From assembly GCA_902729315.2 (NCBI GenBank), contig LR746278.1, forward strand, positions 1,685,001 through 1,749,000: a stretch of 64,000 nucleotides of DNA, written 5' to 3'. This document shows, piece after piece, positions 34,921 to 49,200 of this stretch (the stretch's first letter is position 1; the number at the start of each line of letters is the position of its first letter). A model generated the notes under the pieces. The model was given only the letters and a program-made list of their open reading frames with translations. It ran no database searches and was not told the origin of the DNA. The stretch is from Spirodela intermedia. Lineage: Eukaryota > Streptophyta > Magnoliopsida > Alismatales > Araceae. The translations under genes were made by a program, and so were the position numbers.

Positions 34921-35589
34921 TGAAATGGGTTCGCAAGCTCCTTCCGATCCCTTCAGTCCAGCGATCTTACGCAAAGTGGATGTCTTTTTACGTTGGCTGT
35001 TGTTATTTTCGGAAGGCGCCGTCGGGAGGAACGGGACGACAAAGTTCGGGGCCCAGCGCCGTCGTGTATCGCCGCCGTTTTCTCTCTCTACTGCTGCTGC
35101 TTCGCCGCAGTGTGGTAGCCCTCTCCCTCCGGCAAGGAGACGAATGTGGGCCGGTCGACGACATCGACGTGGGACTGCGATTTCTCCGTTGACCTGTCGT
35201 ATTTGGGAAATATATGCGATAACATAATTGCTCCTCCCCGCAAGAGAGAGATGTGGGTGACAGAAACAGCAATAAACGCTAAAAAGATGTAAATTGTCAC
35301 GTATCTTAAAAGTCGCATATGTTTCATTATTTACTAACGTGAAAAAAATTTTACCAGAGCCCCCTAAGATCGACCGATATTAATGCAGATACCTTCGTTG
35401 GGAGTAATATATACATAGAGATATATATCTAGGAAGATAAGTGGAGGTTGTCCATTTTTGTCTAATAGTGGTTGCTGCAACAAGCCAGTGTGGGGTGAGG
35501 GGGGAGGAACTGGGGTGACTGTCACCGGAGGAGAAGAGGGGCCGGTGTGGGAGAAAGGGCCAGGCCAACTGGTCTCTCAAAGCCCAGGG

Positions 35590-35704
35590 GGGCTATTTAG
35601 GTCCGTCCGTTTTAACCTGTTATCGACTGGCAAAAGCTGCCGCCTGAAATGTCTCCGGGCCAGGCTATTCTGGTCCGTCCGTTTAAACCTATTTATTACC
35701 GACG
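35590..35704. repeat. Imperfect direct repeat, about 72-bp period
   Basis: Two copies of a segment of the form GGCTATT..GGTCCGTCCGTTT.AACCT...T.T...ACCGAC/ATCGAC begin near 35590 and 35662. The origin is unknown. Confidence 0.7.
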
Positions 35705-36187
35705 GGGCAGAGGACGAACTTGGCTATGCTGTTGTTGCTAATGCTTATCCGGTTCCGGGGCAGCTGATGTGATTTGGGGCATCGAAAGAAGGAAATAAAA
35801 ATAATAAATTCCAAATATTTGGGGGTTTTCGTCTTCCGGTAGTTTTCCTTTGTTATTAAAAAATACTTTTTTTATTGGAATTTTTAATCACTTACGTAGA
35901 CATCAGATATCACATCAGACATCAGATTTATACGAACGTATACTCCTTGCCTGCAGGTGATGCGGGAGTTCACTGTTTGATTTGGGAGCTTACCTGTGAT
36001 TGGATATAACGATTTTTGTAACGTCATCACAAAAATATCTCTCTGTAGAAAATTATTATCACTTGATAATTATCGTCATTTGTTAGGCGAGTCTAAACTC
36101 TGTATGAGCCCAACAAACTCTTGCAAGAGTCAAATCTTTTGATGTGGGCTTGAGAAAAAAGCACAGAAAAATATAGAGCTAGAGCGT

Positions 36188-36189
<2 letters not shown>

Positions 36190-36218
<29 letters not shown>
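36190..36218. repeat. (GA)n microsatellite
   Basis: About 14 GA units in the PYL-FTSH11 intergenic stretch. Confidence 0.95.
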
Positions 36219-36221
<3 letters not shown>

Positions 36222-37247
36222 GGAGGACAAATTGCCAGAAGATGAGGAATTGAGGGGCACCCATTTCATAAGAAACAATGGACTTAATGGTTTGATTGGA
36301 CACCACTCGATCAAGATGAGGCCTGTAGGCGGCCAATTTTTCTTCCAAGTCGAGTCAAACCTTTATATTGACGTGAAAACTCAGGGAGACGGGTCACGTC
36401 CGGGCTGGCCCTCAATCATCAGCCCCCTACGTAGAGCATTAATGATGAAGATCCCAATCCCCGTCCCCACTGTCCGCCCTCGGAGATATGACCTCGATTG
36501 GAGTCGCTTCCGAAGACGGCCCGGCCCGAATACGAGAACTCAGCTCCCTCTACTCGTCCCTTTCCGGCTACGGCGGTTGTATCTTCTCACCCCGATTTGC
36601 CGTAAGAAGCAAGGAATGGCTTCATTACTGGATCCTCGATGGTGACGGTGATGCTGAAGTACCCATTTTCTTTGATATAAAAAGATTGTATCTTCACAGA
36701 TGAACACAAACCATCGTCACCCTTATTTTTACTTTTTCCGTTTACAGACGATAGATATGACACTAGAGGAAGTTCTAACACACAATCGCCAACCCCGCTA
36801 ACCCTAAGGAAGGAGGGCCTTCCTACTGCGTGTGGACTGACAGAGTAGCGCAATGAATGTGGCTTTGGCTCATTCAACAGTTCACGGGGAGTAGTAGTAC
36901 TACCATTTTCCCATCTTCCTCACCGATTCTCTCCGGTGCGGACGCCTTCAACTAGTCGTCGCAGTTGGGCCGAGTTCTTCGGGTGAGAGCAACTGGAGTC
37001 GTAGGCCGGTGGAAGCTGCGTCAATGGAGAGATATAAAAGCCATTCAGTGGGACAATGGGCCCAAGCTTTTAAGACGTATGAGTACTAATTTGTCCCAGA
37101 ACAAGTAAGAATAGGAAATCCAAAAGAGGAAAACGGTGGTAGGTGGGGGGGGGAGGGGTATATTTATTACTTTATCTAGGAATAATGTTGGGAAGATAGA
37201 GAGAGGAACCTGCACCAGAAGAGGGTCAACGCAACAAATAACATTCT

Positions 37248-40200
37248 TCAAGTCAACGCGAGATCTTCTTGTTGTTCATAGAGCTGAGCTTCGGCCGCTT
37301 CCTGGTACGGGTTGAGGATGTTCTTTATCTCGTCGGCGGTGAGGGTCTCGTACTCCAGCAGCGCATTGGCCAGAGCGTGCAATGCATTTTCATGCTGTGA
37401 AAATGTAAATAAATGGACCGGGTTAATGTAAATAAATAATGAGTGGCATTTATTTATGTTTATATAAGTTCTAACCAAACATCTAAACCAGGGTGGCCAT
37501 GAACAAGGGGGAAATTGGAGAGCATGAAGCAGCTTCTGAGAATCCCAGGAGTACCCCCCCAATGTGGACAGCCATAGATTCTATAAAATGACACTAGAAC
37601 CGCGATCATCTCTCCATTCTGATCAGTGAAATGAGCAATAGATCAGTCTCTGCTCAATAGATTAGAATCCATGGGAGCAAATCAATTGCTAAAATTAGAA
37701 GATGCTCAGCAGTCCCCAGCACTAAATGAGCCCTCTTTCTCACTCATATGCACTGCAATAAATTTCTGCATAGATGCTCCACAACTTGGGAGAAAGGACA
37801 TGAATCCTAGATCAAAGCTTGAATCTGCCGTACAAAAAAAGGTAATGTCGGATACCAACCTTCTTCAGTAATCTCTTCACTCGATCATAGGCTTCCTTCA
37901 GGAGCTTCACGACCTTCGATTTCCAAGAACACACCCATTAGACGTGAAACAGGTACAGGAGAAGTCAAACTCCAATTCCCATACCTCCGCATCAATCCTT
38001 GCTTGCATCTCTGAACCCGGCCGGTCTTTTATGAATATTGGACCGATTACTTCACTCATCCCGCATGTTGAGACCTGCCACATGCATAAAAATCATGACT
38101 TTAAATAGCAGCTGAAAGACAATTCCTCAGTCAGATAGACCCGAGGATACACACCATGTACTGGGCAAGCTCTGTTGCCGTGTGAAGATCGCTGCTCGCA
38201 CCAGTCGTGATATGATCCCCACCGAAGATGAGCTCTTCAGCGACTCTCCCTCCCATGCAGACATCTAGGCGCGCCAGTAGCTGCTTCTTGTTGATGGATG
38301 TCTCATCCTGAGATGGAAGCTGCGTGACCATCCCCAAGGCTGAGCCACGGGGCATGATTGTGGCCTTGTGAATGGGATGTGCGCCATCAGTCGTGAAGGC
38401 AACGATGGCATGGCCACTTTCATGATATGCGGTAAGCTGAAAAGAATAAAATGTGAGTGAACGACAGGGCTCATAATCTAGCCGCATAGTTGCCTCATAA
38501 TACAGCAGAATACATGGTCTAACGCGAGTGGCTAACCTTCTTTGATTCTTCTGTCAGGAACATTGTCTTGCGCTCTGTGCCCATCAGTATCCTGTCTTTT
38601 GCGAACTCCAACTGTGCAGCGTTTAGGCTCTCGACGCCATCTACTGCAGCCTTTATGGCAGCAATATTTACAAGGTTCGCCAGGTCTGCTTATGAAAATG
38701 TTCTCAGAAGGCTTTTTTGTTTTATACAGCAGAACTTTCTGCTTATAGACATGGACAGGCATTCGTGACAATAAGCACATACTGGGAGTATCATAAGCCT
38801 ATGGTGTCTAGTTCTTGACAGCTTTAGATACCCACTCGATGGCAAGGGAGTTCATGCAACATATGTTGACAAAAAAGGAAATAATTGCCTATAATGCAGA
38901 GCCTCAATAGGATGAAATATGAACTGCCATGGAGAGGATGAAATATGTCTAAGAATAGTCCCATATTGGTATGAACTGGATTGCCGCCCCGTAATTCTAA
39001 CATGGTAACAAAGCAATTTGGATAAGCCATTTGCACTGTCTGCAAGAGAAAAGCCCAAAAGTTGCCCGAGCAATTTGATGGGGTGTATTAAGAACATCCA
39101 TAAAAATAAACCCGAGACAATTAAAATTAGCCTAGTCGACTTAGCCATTCGATTTTTAGTTGGATGTCCCCATCACTCGAAAAAAACGAAAGTTGAACAC
39201 AAACCTGCCCCATTGAAGCCTGGAGTACCACGGGCAATAGCCTTGACATCTACGTCATCAGACAATGGCTTGTCCTGCAGATAGAGCTCCAGAATTTCTT
39301 GTCTGCCACGCACATCAGGGTTTGGAACGACAATCTGGCCCATAACATTATTGTAAAAATGATCAGTAACCACTTCAGAGAACCATAAATGTGTTGAAAG
39401 CAGAAGGTTCTACGCACACTACTATTTAGAAAATAAATCATACACACGATCAGGAAGAAATACAGTATCATGTGAGATGCAGCACGGCCTAAGGCTTTGA
39501 AAATGACAACAATGTGTCCAAGACAGCGTACTAATGTCTTGCAAGAAAATTTTAGAACGGAAGTGCATAAAGGTATAGTGGGACTTACATGCCTGTCAAA
39601 TCTCCCAGGCCTTGTTAATGCCGGGTCAAGAATATCCGGCAGGTTTGTGGCAGCCATCAATATAATACCCTACAGAAGACGACTTAATACATCAGGTCAA
39701 GTGTAGGTGGAATCATCAACACATCAGCCAATGTTTGAAGAGAAAAAAAACCTCGTTCTGCTCAAAACCATCCATCTCAACAAGGAGCTGATGCAATGTC
39801 TTCTTCGTATGCCCCTCCCATTGCTTTCTGGTTGACCCGATTGCGTCTATTTCATCAATAAAGATGATGCATGGTGCCTGTGAGTAAAAAAATAAAAATG
39901 AAAAGGGAGTAAGATGAGATTCAAATATACGTTAGCGTAAACAGAGTAACAAGATCGTAAACCATAAAAAACCAAAGCGTGATGAGGACCGCATTCTCAT
40001 CACCACTAAATAACCTCAGCGATTTCAAAGAGATTGGTGGCATAAACCTTCTTTTAAAAAAATCTGTTCTTCCAAGATATGGCATTGGAAAAAGGACAAT
40101 ATCTTCGTGACTTTTATAACTAAGTAACATGACAGAATTATAAGGCAATCACATGCTAGGTGCCAAGTACTTAAGTTGTCAGCATTCAAAAAATAAAAAA

Positions 40201-43200
40201 AGAACTAAAACCAGGGAAACAGAAACACGAGATTATTGCTCAAGGGTCTCCATGGGTGCTATGTTATATTTATGCGGAGTTATCAGCTTTTGCAGAAACT
40301 AATGTTTCAGAATAGTCTAAAATGACTGGCCAAAGTTAATGTTTAAAAAATAGGGAAAAATACCAACGCTAGTGAGGTCTGATGGTCTGAAAAGATTTTC
40401 ACGTCATCAACAAAAAATGGAGAGTAGTGATGACAGCAATTGACATTATAAAATATTTTAAAACTAGTTAGGACGCCACAAGATCTTAATGAAACGAGAA
40501 TCTGATTATGAGATAAAGGTATTGCAATATTTGCATGACAAATATCATTAGCATAACAAGGATTTCATAGACGACCTTTTTCTTAGCAGCCTGAAACAAG
40601 GACCTTACACGCCGGGCACCCACTCCAACGAACCTGGATAAATGACACATGGTAAGGCATTTGCAGGATTAATAAAAATGTTACTACACAGCTCCTGAAG
40701 TAGATTATTTTACCTAAACGAACTCACATAAAAAGGAAAGAGAAGAAAGCCACTAACAATAAAAAAGGCATGGCAATAGCATCCTTACAATTATGGCTTA
40801 AAATTGGCAGATCACTTTCATTGTCATAGCCTCTCCATAGCAGATACGGGAGAGCATATGGGTACCAGCGGGAAAAATATTTATTTGCTTTAATAGTATG
40901 CACAAGGGTACAATCTTTGGTGGAACGCAAAACATTTCACAATACATGACCATCACACGACAGAAGGCATCAATTTAGAAGATATCTAGACTTTGAAAAG
41001 GCAATGATAGACAAGGCAGCCCATGAAGAAGTGAACTGTGGCTGCAAGTTAGAGGCACCTTTGTTATGTGAAATTTCCAGCCATTTTTTTTTGAGATGGT
41101 AATAACATTCCTTTCTCATATCTGAGGTGGTGGATCTCATCGAACCACCTAATTTCATATATTTAAATCGTCAAAGCTTCTGGGGTGATCTTGTTGTCTT
41201 TTTCCTTACATCGGAAGCGAGACATACGTTACACAGAGCTTTTTATTAATATTTCAGTATATAAACGCTTTCTAAAAAATATTATACACCAAAATACATG
41301 CTCTATTAGGTAAATGTAGCATGTAATTCCTAAAGTGTAATTCAAAGTCTAAAGTGCACTAATATTCATCTCAACTGAGCTTGGACAGTTTCCTCATTAC
41401 TTTCGCAAACATGGAGAACATAAAAAATAGGTGCTGATAGAAGTCTGATATTCATTAACGACATGTGACTTGAGAATTTTGCTAATCTTCATCTAGTTCA
41501 TACAGCTTCAAAGTTTGATTGGCAAAGGGCGAAGGAAGCAAGCCCGATATGTTGTAAATAGAGGAAATGCTTGTTTCTGGTTGGATACATTGATCTCGTA
41601 GTTGGACGAGGGGTTAGCTCTCTCTGGTTCACCTCCCTGGGTATGGAGGTGAACTGTATAATTAAGAGATTGAAGTGAATGATCCGAAGGAGCAGTCACG
41701 GAAATCTCGGAATGTTGTTTCAGTTCTTACAGGTAATGACTTGAGTCATTACATGTTCTTACTTACAGGACTGGAGTCGCAGCAGGAAAAATGATATGTC
41801 ACTTTCAAGTGCATCACAGTACAAGCGAGGAAACGCAAGTTACAAGGGAGTCCTACATTTTAACAGAATAATGAAAGCATTGAGTGGATCAATCGATCGA
41901 AGACTGCGTCCTCACGAGAAAGTTTAGAAATTGAAAATGAAACCATAAATTGAGCATTGGACGAGCGCGTTTTACATGGTGATTATTGAGAGACACTAAA
42001 AGCCATGTTGAGAAGCAGTAACTATTGAGAGACAGAATTACAATGGTTTCACAAACAATACAGAAAAATAGAAGAATGAATGTGAAGATTCTCAAAATCT
42101 TGCTAATCCTCAATGCACAGTATTTATCATTTCATCACAGATGTTTAGCTAGATAGTTAGGAATAAACGTCAGGAATAATCTACAATAAGTATGCAAGAA
42201 TATTTTTTTCCGGGATTATTCTCTGAATAAAACATAGAATGAATGATCATGTATGCCAATCACCACTTCATTCTATTCATATAAAATCCAATAAACATAG
42301 AAGATAAATGAACAAGTAGCCAACATACATTTCTTCAAATTCAGAGCCTGCACGGTAGAAAAATGGCACCCCAGCTTCCCCTGCAATTGCCTGTAGACAA
42401 TCGTTGTAAAGCGTCAAGTGAAGTACGTATCACAAACTCAATGTCATAAGAGCTGGCGGCATTCCAACAATGAATGCCAAGTTAGGTCTGATAAGAACGT
42501 GAAACTTCTGGCGGATTCACAGCATCAGATAAGAAACACATCCCAGAAGAGTACCTTAGCAAGCAAAGTCTTTCCAGTACCGGGCGCTCCTGTCAAGAGA
42601 ATTCCCTACAGGATGAAAAGGTCAGCTCACAAAACAAAAAATTACGATCTCAGGGAGAGGTTGCAACGTACATGGACACGACTGCTAAGTACCATATAAA
42701 TAGGAGAATGAAACAATTGATAGATCTAGAGGCAACCTAGAGGCATGTTTCTCTTGCACACAATTTACATGCTTGCAAGCACAAATGGATGCATAAAAAT
42801 TCGTCAAACCATATAATCGAGAAGATATTCCCCCTGGAATCAACCACAAAAATTTGGGAGGAATGTAACAGCCAGAGAATTTCCCAACACAACATGCAGT
42901 CAATGAATCTTTTTTGGCAATACAAGCAAGAGTAGGGAAGGTATCTGAGGATTGAGGAAAACTTTTGCAGTACATAGCAAGCTGACACTTTGGTTGCCGT
43001 TTTATACAAGATGGGTGCTTTTAAGTCCAGAAATGAATTGAAAAAAAGATGTCCCTGATTATAGCCATACAAATGGCTCAGCAGTGCAAGAAGGATCCTC
43101 CGATGAAAACTAGGACTTTCCCCTGAATGCTTGTGAATCCACAGCAGAGACATTCCAGAGATTCAATGCAAAGCATCATATTGTTCCCCAATACAACTTC

Positions 43201-46200
43201 AAAGAGCTGGTAACACTAGCATCCCAAACGTTTCTGGAAAGAAACATGCAGCAAATTGATTTTGTTTATCCGACACTAAGGAGAATCCTCTAGAACCTCC
43301 AGTGATGGCCTAAACTTAGTTAGAATGGTTGTAAGGTGACTTTGGCTACCCCCTAAAGGTTGCAAGTGCAACTCTAGTGAGCACATCCAAGTCAATTAGC
43401 ACCACCCTGTCAGTCTCAGACTTAAGGGCACAGATATGCCATCAGTGGAAATACAACTAGATGTAAGGAAAATGAATACTACCAAACAGACGTTAAAAGT
43501 TGTCCATAACCTCCAATTCAAAGGTGTGAAGTATTCTTCTGTCGAGCAGTATGAACAGCAAGAAACAGTTCAACACGCTACAAATATGGAACAAGAAGTA
43601 TTACCTCTCTGGACAAGAGAGCTGGGGACAAAAATGAGTAGAAATGTTTATCATTAAATGAGAACCGTCTGGCTTTAAAAAAAATTAATCTTAGAAACAT
43701 CAACGGAAGAACTTGACGTTTCCTTCAGCAATGATTTCGACAGGAACATAAAAATAAACCATGGATCACGAAATTGAAAAGTACCATTTTCTTTCCGAAG
43801 CAAAAACCTACCGAGTCCAATACTAACCGGTGAAACTAAAACTCAAATTAAATCTAATATCCTTCTGTAGATCACGTAAACTCCACAAAGTGGAATGACC
43901 AGAGGAAACTAGAACTGAATTTTTCGGTTGGTTTCAATCCAATTCTGGAGTAGAGACAGAAATTGTGTCAGAAGTTGAGTAAACCTTTAATTGATCTAAC
44001 AAATCCTAACTTGAGACAAACAGGCTTTAATTGATCAGTGAAGAGTGGGTATCACTCACAAGTTTTTCAAGCAATTGCCAGATAGTTTGACTCACACACG
44101 TGAGAGGGGGGGGAACAAGTGACTTGGGAATATGAACACAGACGTCAAAATGGACCATGCCACGTACTTAGGAAGACCTTCCATTTGTTCGGCTGATCAA
44201 CTGAAAACCGTACAGGATCACTGACTCGTACAGGAGCTGGTTGAATTATTTTGAGACGTTATCCAAAGGAAATTTTCATACTACAAGAAAATTAAAAAAA
44301 TAATGTGACCTAAGCTTTATTCATTCTGCTTCAGCCTGTTAGATTTTCACACTTTTCCAAATAATAGCACTATAAACAAAACCATATGACCAAATATCCA
44401 CTGATAATCCGATACAGACACACGACTGTTGCTGTCTCCACAGGTTCATAAGAAATATGACATAGGAAACTACATATAGCAAAGAAAAGATCTCCAGAAA
44501 ATAAAATGAATTCCAACAGTAGCTAAAAAAATTAGACAAACCTTGGGTAACTTTCCACCAAGGCGTGTGAACTTTCCAGGGTTCTTAAGATACTCAACAA
44601 CCTCTTCGAGCTCTTGTTTTGCATCATCACAGCCCTTGACATCCTTAAATGTTTTTAAATTCTGCACAGAAATAGATTAATGAGAAATGTAGAAGGAGTC
44701 AGGTGCAGAACTGGGAGAATATATAATTATCAGGAACATCCAAAGCTGTTACCAAATAATTCAGGTAAAGCTTACTAAGAAACGGGTTAAAACAGGTTAC
44801 ATGATGAGAACCATGTAAAGCTACACAGAGTTAATTTTTTTTAGACAAGCCATTAGAAATAACAAATACCAAAGCTAACTGCAACTAAGTAATTTGTGTT
44901 AAAAAGGCATCCAGATTTGTTCCATATAGCTGAGATAAAAATACGACACAGCTGTGTGCCTATGTTTTATAACACAGAAGCTGGTACCTCTATTTATGAT
45001 AAACTGACTTAGACCACAAATCTTGACCTTCCCGAGATTGAAGGGAAAACACATGAGAATATTGATCTCCTCATTCACAGGAGTGTTCTCTTTTTTCAAT
45101 CAAGATTCAATAAAAGATTTCAGCATTACAAAATTTGTGGCAACCGGAGTGATATTGGAATCCTAAAAGGTGTTTTACTATCCTAGAAAAACAGAAAAAC
45201 TTATTCATAAACTCGCTGATAATAAAAAAATTAAATTGTATCACTAGATGAGGAAACAAAGGATTAATATAATATGAAAAAAAGCAAAATATCCAAAATA
45301 TATAGCCTGTAGTTTCAGCACGAAAAGATAGAACGGATAATAATACCTTCTCCGGCATAATTTCTTTGTTCATCTCTTTAGGAGCATACGTCGCACTTGA
45401 ACCGACACCTGAAGTACCGATTCCACCCAAGCTACCAACATATTTTTGAAGTGCAGCTGCTCCCATTATCCTGTCAATTAGAATCGTGAATAAATGGAAT
45501 AAAGTAGAATCAAGTATTAAAAACAGAGACTTCTAAAAAGGAGACCTTATATTTACTCAAGTTGAGTTCAACAGTGGGGAGGAAGAAACAGAACTAATAA
45601 AGCAAATTGTGCCAGTCTCGAAATCTGATGGGGGGGTAATAAAGAAATGGACCTGATCCCAGCTCAATACTGTTTCTAATTCAGACCCTAACTCAATGTC
45701 CACAAGATAGGGTACATGAAATTTTCAGATCCATTTAAAAGGGTAGGAAGGAAAAATGTGTTTTTAAGCCGACGTAGTCTCAGTTCCGACACAACCAATA
45801 TATGAAAATTATGAGGTTTGATTCCCTAGAACGGTCCCAAAACCAAATAATCAGTTTTGTCAAATTCATACAACTCAACCAACTCTTTTATAAAGGATAT
45901 AGACCTCTGTTCAACTTTGATTCTCTAGAATCGGCATCAACTTTTTTGTTAGAATACATTTCAGCCATGTAACGAGGATTACGTCTTGCTAGAGATAGTA
46001 CAATGTATGTCACGCCAGTGCAACACAGATGGGAGAACCTGCGAAACTATGAAAGCGTAAAGGAAAAATTATACCGATTTTTCACTACATCAGAACCCCA
46101 AAATGTCTGTGTAACCTAATAATTTGCTGGATAATCCAACTTGCAGAAAAAATCTCCTGATAGTAACAATGTCAACAGTAAATTTTAACCAGAGGATCCC

Positions 46201-49200
46201 CCACATTCTCAACGATCATCTTTACACTAGAGGTCCCAAAGAAGTTCCTGAAAGGCACACGAAGTCAGTAAGATGTATCTGAAAGATTTCATATCTCTAG
46301 CAAATCCTCTGACTCTGGAAGAGCCTAGGCAGCAGAATTAAATTATACTACAATTAGGCCTTGCAACCACCTCTGGAAGGCAGGCACGTAAGAAATTTCC
46401 GAGTATTACAAACTCCAGGCCTTATCAACGACTCGTCCCACACATGATGAAAATTTGATTAAGACATTATTTACAGCTTATTCCAACTAGAGTTCCCAAT
46501 CCAATGCAACATTATCGAGCATGCAAACATCTAGTCAACACATTGTTTCCACTCAACTATGAAAGGTCGTCTTTATTCAGACCTTGATGACCTATTTTGG
46601 AGTAGTTTTGAGAATCTTCAGATAAATCGAGTAATTATATAATCAACTCCCAGATGTAATGCTTGTATCTTGTGTTCTAGAAAAAATAAATATATCACAA
46701 GTTAAGGTAAGCCATAACATTTAAGCCCAACGTTTTTCAGGGAAAGAAAAGAACCATTCGGAGAAGTTATACGCATTCGATTATTTACTTAAATTGCAAA
46801 ATAAAACTTGTGGGCGTGTATCAACAAAAAAAAATTCATCTTCCATATTGCACAAATATAACCGTTACCGAGTTTAATTTAAGAATACAAAAGAGAAGTG
46901 CAAACATGACCCCAAAAAAACAATTAAGGGAGAACTATGGCATACCACATTAACCCAATTACAATTGTAAACAACACTGTGGACATAACTTCTTGTGCAA
47001 ACTTTGTAGATCTATTCGAGGATTTAGGGTCAACCTATAAAAGGAAAAAAACATATGTAAGATAAGAGTAAGAACTATAACATAAATAAAGGGTAACAAC
47101 AATGACAATGGTCATTGTTGAAAAAGTTTAAGAGGATATCTTATGTATCATACAGCAAGAAAGCTTTGAGAACTTAGAGGATCAGTTCCATCTTTACCAT
47201 CACTACATGCAACGGTTGCTTATCAGATATGCCCGGATTCAAGAATTGATCATCCACGTTCCCTGATGCACGTTGCTTCAGCTCTTGCAACTACTGACAT
47301 GAAATAATTGCATATAAGGTCAGTGACAAGTACTCAAATAACACCAAGAATCAAATAATGAAAGTAAATAAGGTCTTTTGAATCATACACCAAGAACCTA
47401 GATATCCTCAAGGAAAGAAGCGGATAAGCAACCAGACAAAGGTCAGGCTCCCTATGCAGAAAATATTGGTAATTGTTTCGTACAGTTTTTTTGTCAACAT
47501 GTGATGTTTTGACGCTCAAATTTTCTCCTTCAATTCATCAAAGATCATGCCAAACTGTTTGAATATCATGAGAAATAAGGCAAACTTCTCCCATCGTCAC
47601 GTGCTACATATTAATATTTTTTTATAAGGGTAGGAAATTCCAGATACATAGAGATTTAAGACAAATCATTGCGTGTAAAGGAGCTTTGGGTCATCGAGGT
47701 CAAACAAAGTCTCTCTCCAAGTGTTGGCAATCCCATAGACACCAAAAAAAACATTAATTTGATATGGGGATAACTCTTATGATTTTGGCCACCAACCAAA
47801 TTTTTTTGCAGAACGAGTACTCTACATAGAAGAAAAATTACCAAAAAGAAAGTCTCATATTTAAAATACAAATTACAACACTAGCAGTGAGCTAGAATAT
47901 TTCTAGCAGGGGGATAGAACAAAGAAAGCAATTAGCAAGAACCAAGTCATCTATATTAAGAACTTCGCCTAGTTTATTCTTTTCTCATCCCGAAAACTAT
48001 AAGGCATTCCTGTGATAGCTAATTTGTTTCACCGCCCAACACCCTGGATGAAGTCATAATTTCCATTCGATGATGCAGTCAGAAACTCCCCCTTCATTAG
48101 CGTGGAACCCTCCAACAAATGTGTCAAGAACCATCCCCTTAACACATCCACACACAAATGAGAGATTAGGAAACCCCACTACTGGCAACCTTTTGGAGGA
48201 TTATTTTTATCAAAAGTTGGGTTAAAACCCCTCCTTATCTGTGGTAAATGGAAACACAGGATGAACGACCAATGAGGTTAAAAACCTCAACTGGCGAGAT
48301 CAAGCCCTCCCCCTCACCCCAAAAAAAACTTGTGGCCCAACTCTAAGGAACTATCTTCTTCCTCAATAACCAAAGAATGAAACCAGAAAGACAGAAGATA
48401 CTCTTCTGCATCCCAAATAAAAGCAGCAAACAGAAAATCAAAGTAGAATTTGAGTCCGAAGGGTTCTTTCAAAAGGTTCTTTACACCTCAGATAGGCTCT
48501 CCTGTTTGCAGGAAAAAACCGAACCCCAGAAGAGTATTCCAAAAATCACATTGTTACACACTTCACCAAACTTAACCAATAAGCGCAATACATTCACACT
48601 AGAAAATGATGATCAAACAAAACATGGATCCGGCAGATCAATACGTGCAAATTACTAAGGAAGAACTCCCAATAAAAGACACTGGACATAAAAAATAAAA
48701 TTCAGGCAAAACGACGTTAAAGACTTCAAGCATCAAACCAAATACGAGGCTGCAAAAGCAAAATTGCAAAGAGACAGTAGAGATAAAAGTTATCTTACTA
48801 GCAATGGAAGCCTCGAAGGTCGTCCAGATTGTTCATCAGGTAAGTAGTCAGCCAAAGCATTAGTAATGACAAGGGCACGGATATACTCTGCCACTCCTTT
48901 GCTATCTACTTCATGACTTCTTTGGTCAAAACGTTCTATCACAGAGTCAGGGCTGCCAAAAAGAGGACATCCATTTTCACTCCGTTTTAAATGTGTCTAG
49001 AAAGTGATAACCTTCAAAGTAACAAGCACTCAAAAATCTCATAAGGAAGCTTGAAAGAACCGCAACAGAAAAAATTTGATAAGCTATGACTTCTGATATT
49101 ACACATCATAGTAGAATATGGAATGAAAACTTCATCCATGCAGAGAATAGAAATATCATCAACAACAACAAAAAGAAGAGAAATAGCAAAATTAGAGATG

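Larger units (their letters stand above)
34582..37247. other. Intergenic between PYL and FTSH11 3' ends
   Basis: The two genes converge here. Contents: a (TC)n tract, a G-quadruplex motif (34897-34920), an imperfect direct repeat of about 37-40 bp starting near 35590 and 35662, and a (GA)n tract at 36190-36218. Open frames here match nothing I recognise. Arabidopsis has a DnaJ-family gene between the PP2C and PYL8 (from memory); none is seen here or between PP2C and PYL. Confidence 0.5.

Noticed and set aside
36220-36703. Overlapping frames between PYL and FTSH11
   Set aside because: They start in a GA repeat and match nothing; no splice or domain support.
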